Shown: positions 1-7,075 of the stretch, piece after piece
How positions within the stretch are numbered: position 1 is the stretch's first letter
How the letters are laid out: every line of letters begins with the position of its first letter
Assembly: GCA_044225675.1 (NCBI GenBank)
Contig: JBGAIH010000004.1
Span: 1 to 64,000, forward strand
Origin: JACMQX01 sp044225675
GTDB lineage: Bacteria; Pseudomonadota; Gammaproteobacteria; Burkholderiales; Burkholderiaceae_C
Direction: 5' to 3'
DNA length: 64,000 bases
The notes under the pieces: model-generated
Database searches by the model: none
Seen by the model: only the letters and a program-made list of their open reading frames with translations
What the model was told of the DNA's origin: nothing
Program-made: the position numbers and the translations under genes

Positions 1-99
1 GTCGGTGGCGCCACCGACGTCCATCGCGCCGTCCATCGCATCTTCGCTGCGTGACACCGGCGAGCCCAGCACGGTGATGAACCATCTTCCCAGCACCAT
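1..99 (-). CDS. possible N-terminus of a truncated minus-strand gene
   Basis: Reading leftward from an ATG at 99-97, an open frame runs off the window edge. Its first residues are MVLGRWFITVLGSPVS, followed by a Met/Asp/Gly-rich stretch. Nothing recognisable is left in about 33 codons, and there is no clear ribosome binding site upstream of the ATG. It is divergent from the hydrolase at 156. It could equally be non-coding sequence, so this is only a flag that a gene may continue to the left. Confidence 0.22.
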   Translation of the reverse strand, partial: MVLGRWFITVLGSPVSRSEDAMDGAMDVGGATD

Positions 100-155
100 A
101 CCGGCAGGGCTCTGAAGCGGGCAGCGGATAATGTGCGGGCCCGCAAGAAACCCAC

Positions 156-758
156 ATGCTGCTCGACTCCGAAGACTCCCAACTCGTCCTCGTGGACTAC
201 CAGTCCCGCCTGCTGCCCGCGTTGGCCGACGGGCCGCAGGCACTGGCCAATGCCCTGCGGTTGGGCCAGATGGCGCGCCTGCTCGGTGTGCCGGTGTGGG
301 GCACGGAGCAGAACCCCGACAAACTGGGCCAGAACGCTGCGGAACTGCGCGCTTTGTGCGACCGGACGCTGGCCAAGATGCATTTCAGCGCCTGCGCTGA
401 CGGGCTGACAGAATGGCTGCGACCGGCGCCCAAGGCACCGCAAGGCAATGCCCGAAGCCTTCCACGCCACCTGCAGAAGCCGGCTCAGGCGCTGCCGGTG
501 CGGTCGACCGTCGTGATCGCCGGTTGCGAGGCCCATGTCTGCCTCCTGCAGACTGCGCTGGACCTGATCGAGGAAGAGCTGGACGTCTGGGTCGTGACGG
601 ATGCATGCGCGTCGCGCACCGAACGCAATCGCGATGCCGCATTTGACCGGCTCGCCGGGGCGGGCGCCGAGCTGGTCACCACCGAAATGGTGGCTTTCGA
701 GTGGCTTCGCACGGCCGATCATCCCGAGTTCAAGCCGGTCCAGGCCCTCATAAAGTAA
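156..758 (+). CDS. isochorismatase-family cysteine hydrolase
   Basis: A 200-residue cytosolic hydrolase of the isochorismatase-like (YcaC/nicotinamidase) superfamily, at the family's usual length. The D-K-C triad is visible: Asp14 in the LVLVDYQ strand, Lys74 in AKMHFSA, and Cys129 in GCEAHVCLLQTALDL, the typical nucleophile-elbow helix. Members cleave C-N or C-O bonds in small amides and vinyl ethers; the substrate cannot be read from sequence. The gene stands alone, with a hairpin just after its stop codon. The start is the first ATG giving the full N-terminal strand. Family assignment is secure, function is not. Confidence 0.88.
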   Translation: MLLDSEDSQLVLVDYQSRLLPALADGPQALANALRLGQMARLLGVPVWGTEQNPDKLGQNAAELRALCDRTLAKMHFSACADGLTEWLRPAPKAPQGNARSLPRHLQKPAQALPVRSTVVIAGCEAHVCLLQTALDLIEEELDVWVVTDACASRTERNRDAAFDRLAGAGAELVTTEMVAFEWLRTADHPEFKPVQALIK

Positions 759-767
759 TCCGTAATA

Positions 768-795
768 CCGCAGCCTTGCGACCTAGGCTCTGCGG
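768..795 (+). terminator. imperfect hairpin after the hydrolase gene
   Basis: CCGCAGCCT at 768-776 pairs with AGGCTCTGCGG at 785-795, apart from a two-base bulge. It lies 10 bases after the stop codon of the hydrolase gene. There is no T-tract, so intrinsic termination is doubtful; it may only stabilise the mRNA 3' end. Confidence 0.28.
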
Positions 796-860
796 AGGAT
801 TGTTGTTCTGCGGGTTCACCGCGACGATGGCGCCCAGTCATACCATTCGGGCCGTCGAGC

Positions 861-1571
861 ATGAAGCAGTTGAACCGGGAACACCAGGCCATCGCCGACC
901 AGAAGTCCGCGTTTGCGATGTTTCGTCCCGCCGTCGAGGACGAGCAGTCGATCGAACTGCTGCGCTTCTACGATTCGTTCGACGGCGCCGTCTCCGGCTT
1001 CATCCTGTCCGAGCTGAACATGCGTCAGGGGGATCGCTGCAAGGCGCTCCATGTGTTTCCTGAGCTGCAGGCGCACGGCTTTGCGCAGGGGCAGGAGCAC
1101 AATCTCCGGGCTCTGTCGCATCTTGCCAATGCGCAGGCCTTTCTCTGGAAGTTCCGCAAGGCGGTCAGCGCGAAGACGGCGGTGGAAAAGCCCTTCATCG
1201 AGCGCCTGGGCGAGTTCCGCCATGAATTGCGCGAAGCGATCTGCCAGCTCGAGATCAAGGCCAGCGACGCGGCCGAACTGAGTCAGGCGGTCGACGAGGT
1301 CTGCGCCATCTTCCGCTCTGGCGCGACCGAGGCGGAGGTGTTCGACTCGATCGACGCCACCATCCGCAGCCTTGAGGCCCTGCGCAAGACGCCCGGTCGC
1401 GGCGCCGATACCAATATCGCCGCCTGGAAGATTCTCGTTGCGCGCATCCTGCTCGCGCTCGCGGCCTGGGTGACCTACAAGTGTTTCCATACCACCTGCC
1501 GCTGCGCGCAGACCGAAAAGGCGGTTCACGGCGCGACGCTGGCCATCGCCTCCGTGGTGTTCCTCGCCTGA
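861..1571 (+). CDS. unknown protein with hydrophobic C-terminus
   Basis: A 236-residue protein I do not recognise. The first roughly 175 residues look helical and charged (many Glu, Lys and Ala) with no known motif. After that come one or two hydrophobic segments (about residues 187-206, ILVARILLALAAWV, and the last 15 residues), with CFHTTCRC between them. This suggests a tail-anchored inner-membrane protein with a cytoplasmic helical domain. It is monocistronic, between the hydrolase and prpE. The start is the ATG at 861; no strong ribosome binding site is visible, so a slightly different start is possible. Confidence 0.6.
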   Translation: MKQLNREHQAIADQKSAFAMFRPAVEDEQSIELLRFYDSFDGAVSGFILSELNMRQGDRCKALHVFPELQAHGFAQGQEHNLRALSHLANAQAFLWKFRKAVSAKTAVEKPFIERLGEFRHELREAICQLEIKASDAAELSQAVDEVCAIFRSGATEAEVFDSIDATIRSLEALRKTPGRGADTNIAAWKILVARILLALAAWVTYKCFHTTCRCAQTEKAVHGATLAIASVVFLA

Positions 1572-1616
1572 GGTGTTCGTCGTCGGAAGGCCGCGTGCCC
1601 GCGTGAGCGGTGCCTC

Positions 1617-1630
1617 TTGACCCTGATCAA
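1617..1630. promoter_or_regulatory. FNR/Anr-like box upstream of prpE
   Basis: TTGAC-CCTG-ATCAA matches the FNR/CRP-type half-site layout TTGAT-N4-ATCAA at 9 of 10 arm positions. It lies in the 209-bp gap before prpE, about 140 bp upstream of the likely transcription start, which is far for direct class I or II activation. It could be chance, or it could serve a more distal promoter. Confidence 0.35.
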
Positions 1631-1728
1631 GGGTCTTCCACCTGCCTGCTTGCCTCCCGCCCGGCTGTCAGCCTGTCGCAAGCCCACCGTGAATGATCCC
1701 GGGTGCGCCCCACCGGCACGGCAAAGTC

Positions 1729-1758
1729 TTGCCTGGCCTCGAGTGCAGGGCCTACCAT
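1729..1758 (+). promoter_or_regulatory. candidate prpE promoter
   Basis: TTGCCT (1729-1734) and TACCAT (1753-1758) are separated by 18 bases and end 22 bases before the prpE ATG. Both hexamers are imperfect matches to sigma-70 elements. A good GAGGAGA ribosome binding site follows at about 1769-1775. Confidence 0.35.
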
Positions 1759-1780
1759 GCGGGGACGAGAGGAGACATTC

Positions 1781-3673
1781 ATGGGTTATGCGGATTTTCA
1801 TCGGCGCTCGCTGGCTCAGCCCGACGACTTCTGGGCCGAACAGGCCCAACTGATCGACTGGCATCGTCCGCCTGAACGCGTCCTCGACAACGACCGGCCC
1901 CCATTCACACGCTGGTTCGTGGGAGGCACGACCAACCTGTGCCACAACGCGGTGGACCGCCACCTGAAGGCCCGGGCGGATCAGCCCGCTCTGATCTGGG
2001 TGTCGAGCGAGACGAATCAGGAGGTCACCTACACCTTCGCCCAGCTTCATGCCGAAGTCCAGCGCATGGCGGCCGTGTTGCGCGAACTCGGCGTGAAAAA
2101 AGGCGACCGCGTCCTGATCTACATGCCCATGATTGCCGAGGCCGCCTTCGCGATGCTGGCCTGCGCGCGCATCGGCGCAGTCCATTCCGTCGTGTTCGGC
2201 GGTTTTGCGTCCGTGTCGCTTGCCACCCGCATCGAGGACGCACAACCTCGCGTGGTCGTCAGCGCAGACGCCGGCTCGCGCGGCGGCAAGGTGGTGGACT
2301 ACAAGCCGCTGCTCGACGAGGCGATCCGCCTGTCCAGCCACAAGCCGGAGGCGGTTCTGCTGGTGGACCGCCAGCTGGCGCCCATGCAGTTCGAGCCCGG
2401 ACGCGACCACCTGTGGGGGCCGCTGCGAAGCCGGCACATGGATGCTCGCGTGGACTGCGAATGGCTCGAATCCACCGAGATCAGCTACACCATCTACACC
2501 AGCGGCACGACTGGCAAGCCCAAGGGCGTGCAGCGCGACACCGGCGGCTACGCCGTGGCGCTGGCCGCCAGCATGAAGCACATTTTCCAGGGCAACGCGG
2601 GCGAGACGTATTTCTCCACCAGCGACATCGGCTGGGTCGTCGGCCACAGCTATATCGTGTATGGCCCGTTGATCGCCGGCATGGCCACCATCATGTACGA
2701 GGGCACGCCGCTGCGGCCGGATGCAGGCATCTGGTGGAGTCTGGTCGAGAAGCACAAGGTCACCGTGATGTTCAGCGCGCCCACGGCGGTGCGGGTGCTC
2801 AAGAAGCAGGATCCGGCCTTTCTCTCGAAGTACGACCTGTCGAGTCTTCGCGCCCTGTTCCTGGCCGGCGAGCCGCTGGACGAGCCGACGGCGCAGTGGA
2901 TCAGCGGCGCGCTGGGCGTTCCGATCATCGACAATTACTGGCAGACCGAGAGCGGCTGGCCGATTCTCACCATCGCCAATGGCGTCGAGAAGAAGCCCAG
3001 CCGATTCGGCAGTCCAGGCGTGCCGATGTACGGCTACAACGTCAAGATCGTGGACGAGAACACCAATGAGGAGAAGACGGGCCCGAACGAGAAAGGCGTG
3101 GTGGTGATCGAGGGGCCGACGCCTCCGGGCTTCATGCAGACGATCTGGCGCGATGACGCACGTTTCGTCAACACCTACTGGAGCAGCATCCCGGGCCGCA
3201 TGGTCTACAACACCTTCGACTGGGGCATCCGGGACGCCGACGGCTACTACTACATCCTCGGCCGGACCGACGACGTCATCAACGTGGCCGGCCACCGGCT
3301 GGGCACGCGCGAGATCGAGGAAAGCATCTCCAGCCACACCGGCGTGGCCGAGGTGGCCGTGGTCGGCGTGGCCGACACGCTCAAGGGGCAGGTGGCCATG
3401 GCCTTCGTGGTGGCCCGCGACGCGGCGCAGGTCGCCGACGCCGCAGCCCGGCTCAAGCTCGAAGGCGCCATCATGAAGGTCGTCGATGAACAGCTCGGCG
3501 CAGTCGCACGGCCGTCGCGCGTGCACTTCGTGACGGCGCTGCCCAAGACGCGCAGCGGCAAGATGCTGCGCCGCGCGCTGCAGGCGGTGTGCGAGGGGCG
3601 CGATCCCGGCGATCTGACGACGATCGAGGACCCGAGTGCGCTGCAGCAGGTGCGCGAGCTGCTTCAGCGCTGA
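1781..3673 (+). CDS. prpE: propionyl-CoA synthetase
   Basis: A 630-residue AMP-forming acyl-CoA synthetase that converts propionate, ATP and CoA to propionyl-CoA in the cytosol. The family signature YTSGTTGKPKG is at about residues 239-249. The C-terminal catalytic, acetylation-regulated lysine is in PKTRSGKMLRR (Lys594, matching the known PrpE lysine near 592). Length agrees with PrpE rather than with the longer acetyl-CoA synthetases (about 650). I chose the ATG at 1781 because GAGGAG sits just upstream and the N-terminus MGYADFHRRSL aligns with PrpE; an open frame extends further upstream. No prpB, C or D genes adjoin, so it probably feeds a methylcitrate pathway encoded elsewhere. Confidence 0.93.
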   Translation: MGYADFHRRSLAQPDDFWAEQAQLIDWHRPPERVLDNDRPPFTRWFVGGTTNLCHNAVDRHLKARADQPALIWVSSETNQEVTYTFAQLHAEVQRMAAVLRELGVKKGDRVLIYMPMIAEAAFAMLACARIGAVHSVVFGGFASVSLATRIEDAQPRVVVSADAGSRGGKVVDYKPLLDEAIRLSSHKPEAVLLVDRQLAPMQFEPGRDHLWGPLRSRHMDARVDCEWLESTEISYTIYTSGTTGKPKGVQRDTGGYAVALAASMKHIFQGNAGETYFSTSDIGWVVGHSYIVYGPLIAGMATIMYEGTPLRPDAGIWWSLVEKHKVTVMFSAPTAVRVLKKQDPAFLSKYDLSSLRALFLAGEPLDEPTAQWISGALGVPIIDNYWQTESGWPILTIANGVEKKPSRFGSPGVPMYGYNVKIVDENTNEEKTGPNEKGVVVIEGPTPPGFMQTIWRDDARFVNTYWSSIPGRMVYNTFDWGIRDADGYYYILGRTDDVINVAGHRLGTREIEESISSHTGVAEVAVVGVADTLKGQVAMAFVVARDAAQVADAAARLKLEGAIMKVVDEQLGAVARPSRVHFVTALPKTRSGKMLRRALQAVCEGRDPGDLTTIEDPSALQQVRELLQR

Positions 3674-3817
3674 GGTCGTGGCCGTGAGGTGACGCGTGGG
3701 CGCTGCCTTGGGCGGATGTACGGGCTGCCGCGCAAGCTGCGTTGCGAATGCCGACGCCAATGCCGAAGCGAATGCCCCTGCAGACCGCCAGGAGGGCGCT
3801 CGTGAACAAGTGCCCGG

Positions 3818-5977
3818 TCAGCTGGTGCGTGCCACGTCGAACGAGGCCTGCGGCAAGCCGGCGCGTTCACGCTCGATCATGTGGGTCCAGGCGGCTTCCC
3901 ACTCTTTCACGCGAGCGGCTGGATCAAAGAACGGCGCATCTGCCTTGCGTGCGGCGAGCCGCCCGCGCAGGCTGGCCAGGCGCGACGGGTCGCGGCCCAG
4001 TGCGATGATCGCGTCCCGATAGGACGCGGGGCTGTCGAGCACGCATTCGGCCAGGCCGGCGGCGCGCACGACGCTGCCGCCCAGCCGCGACGCCATGCTC
4101 TGGCCCGCGCAGGTCACGACCGGCACGCCCATGCGCAGGCTGTCGGCTACGCTGTGGTTGGCGTTGAATCTCAAAGGGTCGATGAACAGGTCGGCCAGTG
4201 CAAGTCGAGCCAGCGTCTCGCCACGAGAGCCGCGGCCGGAGAAGACGAGGCGCTGCCCGTTCACTCCCGCTGCCGCCGCTTCCCGGGCCAGATTCGCGCG
4301 AACTGCTCCGGCGTAGCCGGGCAGCATGAGCACCGCGTCGGGCAAGGCGCGCAGCACCTGCATCCAGACGCCGAATGTCGCCGGATCGATCATGATCGTC
4401 GGCACGAACGCCGAGAGTACCAGTGCGTCGTCAGGCAGGCCGGCGTCTTCCCGGCGCGGGCTCGCGTCGGGCTGGTCATCGTTGGTCGCGAGCCAGCAGG
4501 TCTCGGGCAGCCGGCAGATCACGCCGTATCGTGCCGGATCGGCATCATCGGGATGCACGAACCGGTCCGACATGTTGTACTTGTGAACGTGCTGCGGCTG
4601 GTGGCGTTGCCAGGTGAGCTGGCAGATCTGCACCGGTGCGACGCGGCTGGCCGGAATTTCGGGGCGGCACCACGGCGTGTAGAACGTCGAGTCCATCAAC
4701 AGGTCAAGCTGGTCGAGCCGGATGCGCGCCACCGCTTCGGGGACGGTCATGTGGGCGATCTCGGTGACCGATGCCGCGAGGTGTCGCAGCTCGTCGGTCA
4801 TCCAGGCTTGCGGACGCGGCGTAGGCGCATAGACGTGAATCGCGAAGCGCGACGCGTCATGCAGGGCGAGCTGGCGCGCGAGCGCGTTGCGCGCCCGTGC
4901 GTCAGCCAGGTTCTGGGCCAGCAGGCCGATGCGCAGCCGGCCGTCGCGCGATGGCCGTGCAGGCAAGATCTTCCGGATCGTGGCGCCCAGGCTGGCGTTG
5001 ATTGCCAGGCCGGTATGGTCGCGTAACTGACCGGCTTCATCCTCGTGCATGTCGAGAACCAGCGCATAAAACTGCATGGTGCGCCAGTCCCGGCTCTGGC
5101 CGGTTCGCGCCGCGTGCGCGAGCATGTCGCGGAGCACGGCCGTGACCTGGTCGTTCAAGCGCCAGTCGCACAGCTGCATGGCCTCGAACGCCTGATAGGC
5201 GTAGAGCTCGCGCGTCGTGGGGAGTGTTGCAGCAGGACGCTTGACGGTGATCTCCCCTGAACCCGCCGCATCCAGATACTCCCGAAGCATGAGAGGACCT
5301 TCGTCACCAAGCTCCCGCAGGGCGGCATCGGCCTCGTCGAAGCGCGCGCTGAAGGCCAGTGCAATGAAGCGGCGCAGCCGCAGAAGGGCGATCTGCGGGA
5401 AGCGTTCGATGGCTTCGGCCAAGCTGTCGCAGGCGCAGGCGTAGTCGCGTGCGGCGATCAGCAGGTCCGCCTGGTTCAGCCAAAGCTGAGGTTCGCCGGG
5501 TGCCAGGGCGACGCAGTGCGCCATATGGCGGATGGCGTCGTCCCATCGGCTTTCCTGTGCAGCCAGCAGCGCGCTGTTGTTGAGGGCGCGCAAGTGGTCC
5601 GGCGCCAGGGCTAGCGCCTGCTCGTAGCAGGCCTTGGCTTCGGCCACCCTTGCGCAGGCTTCGGCGGCGATGCCGAGATTGGTCGCGCCGTCGGCGGTGC
5701 ACAGGAGTTGCTCGCGTGCGCTCGACAGCACCTCGTAGGCAGCCTGCGAGCGTCCGAGTTCGAAGAGGAGGGTGGCGCAGGCCGAGACGGCGTCCAGATC
5801 GAGGGGAGCCAGATGCCTGGCCTTCTCGAACGAGACGAGCGCCTGCTCGGCGCGCCCCGCGCGATGCAGCGCGGCTCCGTAGGCCATTTGCGCAGACAGG
5901 TCGTCAGGCCGGGCCTGCGCTTGCGCACCCAGGGTGTCCAGGTCCGGTGCTGGCGTGGGCCGGTGGGAATCAGTCAT
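3818..5977 (-). CDS. TPR protein with GT41 (SPINDLY/OGT-like) glycosyltransferase domain
   Basis: About 719 residues. The first roughly 250 residues are tetratricopeptide repeats (e.g. AYGAALHRAGRAEQALVSFE, and NNSALLAAQESRWDDAIRHM). The C-terminal half resembles bacterial O-GlcNAc-transferase-like GT41 enzymes: RPEIPASRVAPVQI, then LPDDALVLSAF, then NANHSVADSLRMGVPVVT and MASRLGGSVVRAAGL, the nucleotide-sugar-binding end of the GT-B fold. The usual HPGTSG-type loop is replaced by an unusual His/Gln-rich stretch, so donor and acceptor are uncertain. A cytoplasmic protein glycosyltransferase is the likely role. It diverges from a second glycosyltransferase 45 bp away. The start is the ATG at 5977; a GTG at 6001 would add 8 residues. 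Confidence 0.8.
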   Translation of the reverse strand: MTDSHRPTPAPDLDTLGAQAQARPDDLSAQMAYGAALHRAGRAEQALVSFEKARHLAPLDLDAVSACATLLFELGRSQAAYEVLSSAREQLLCTADGATNLGIAAEACARVAEAKACYEQALALAPDHLRALNNSALLAAQESRWDDAIRHMAHCVALAPGEPQLWLNQADLLIAARDYACACDSLAEAIERFPQIALLRLRRFIALAFSARFDEADAALRELGDEGPLMLREYLDAAGSGEITVKRPAATLPTTRELYAYQAFEAMQLCDWRLNDQVTAVLRDMLAHAARTGQSRDWRTMQFYALVLDMHEDEAGQLRDHTGLAINASLGATIRKILPARPSRDGRLRIGLLAQNLADARARNALARQLALHDASRFAIHVYAPTPRPQAWMTDELRHLAASVTEIAHMTVPEAVARIRLDQLDLLMDSTFYTPWCRPEIPASRVAPVQICQLTWQRHQPQHVHKYNMSDRFVHPDDADPARYGVICRLPETCWLATNDDQPDASPRREDAGLPDDALVLSAFVPTIMIDPATFGVWMQVLRALPDAVLMLPGYAGAVRANLAREAAAAGVNGQRLVFSGRGSRGETLARLALADLFIDPLRFNANHSVADSLRMGVPVVTCAGQSMASRLGGSVVRAAGLAECVLDSPASYRDAIIALGRDPSRLASLRGRLAARKADAPFFDPAARVKEWEAAWTHMIERERAGLPQASFDVARTS

Positions 5978-6022
5978 CGCACAATTATCAGCCAGGGCCA
6001 CGCGAAGTTGGACGGGCTCGGC

Positions 6023-7075
6023 ATGACGGTGACCGCATCCGATAATCCCGTGACGATGAACGCTTCAGCCCGCTCCCCCTTGCACCTGATCGGCAGCTTC
6101 AGCGACCCTTTCACGGGGGCCGAGCGGGAGCTTCCTGATCTTGCGCGGAGTCTTCGCGGCCTTCGGCCGACACAGCTGTGGTCCGACGTGACGCCGCATC
6201 CGGTCTACGTGCGCCAGGGGGTGCAGCACATCAGGCCGTTTGCGGGAGCCATGCCACGCGGCGGGATGTTGCTGATCGGAGGCGTTCATGTGCGGCTCGG
6301 CATCTGGTTGCGCCACGCAAGGCCCGAGCGCATCGCCCTTCGTTACAACACGGCGCAGCACGAGCGGCTGTACGATGCCATCGAGCTGATCCGAGATGCC
6401 ACTGGCATCGATCCCGAGTTGCTCTTCGTCTCGCGTGCGATGCAACTGGGCGCCGGATTGCCGGGCACCCTGGAATACAGCCTCATCGATCTGGCGCCCT
6501 TTCTTAGCTGCGACGTGCGGCGACCCGACCATCGCCCGTTCACGATCGGCCGCCTGAGCCGCGACACGCCGCTGAAGTTCGGCCGGGACGACCCTGCGCT
6601 TTTTCGCCTGATCGCAGCCCGAGGCTTTCGTGTGCGCATCATGGGAGGCACCTGCCTGGCGCCAGAGCTTGCGGGGGTTGAGGGTATCGAGCTGCTGCCG
6701 GCCGGCGCCGAGGACGCTGCCGACTTTCTGCAGTCACTCGATGTCTTCTTCTACCGGCTCGGCGAGTTCACGGAGGCCTACGGCCGAGTCGTGCTGGAGG
6801 CCATGGCCAGTGGACTGCCGGTGGTGGCGGGCGCGGACGAGGGGTATGCAGAAGCCATCCATCCGGGCCAGGATGGCTTTCTGGTCAACAGCCAGGAGGC
6901 CGCCTTGAACACCCTGGAAGCGCTGGCGGCTGATCGCGCGCTGCGGGAGCGCATCGGGCATGCAGCGCGCGCGAAGGCGCAGCGGCTGCATGGCCCGGAG
7001 GCCATCGCGCGCCAACTGAGCTTCTATCTCGACCCCGGCCCTGCGGATCCCGCAGGCATCACTCAATTGGAGTAG
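6023..7075 (+). CDS. glycosyltransferase, GT4-like
   Basis: About 350 residues. The C-terminal half is the GT-B domain with the GT4 E-x7-E motif in EFTEAYGRVVLEAMASGLPV, followed by AGADEGYAEAIHPGQDGFLV, which contact the nucleotide sugar. The N-terminal half (LIGSFSDPFTGAERELPDLA) is consistent with the acceptor domain. Enzymes of this type move a sugar to a lipid, glycan or protein; specificity is not predictable. It is divergent from the TPR/GT41 gene and converges with the FecR-domain gene, the two coding ends overlapping by 13 bp (7063-7075). Start: ATG 6023 with weak GGACGG upstream; ATG 6056 is an alternative. Confidence 0.78.
   Translation: MTVTASDNPVTMNASARSPLHLIGSFSDPFTGAERELPDLARSLRGLRPTQLWSDVTPHPVYVRQGVQHIRPFAGAMPRGGMLLIGGVHVRLGIWLRHARPERIALRYNTAQHERLYDAIELIRDATGIDPELLFVSRAMQLGAGLPGTLEYSLIDLAPFLSCDVRRPDHRPFTIGRLSRDTPLKFGRDDPALFRLIAARGFRVRIMGGTCLAPELAGVEGIELLPAGAEDAADFLQSLDVFFYRLGEFTEAYGRVVLEAMASGLPVVAGADEGYAEAIHPGQDGFLVNSQEAALNTLEALAADRALRERIGHAARAKAQRLHGPEAIARQLSFYLDPGPADPAGITQLE

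Noticed and set aside
1526..3760. A 744-codon minus-strand open frame opposite prpE
   Set aside because: Low-complexity His/Arg/Val composition and an obvious real gene on the other strand.
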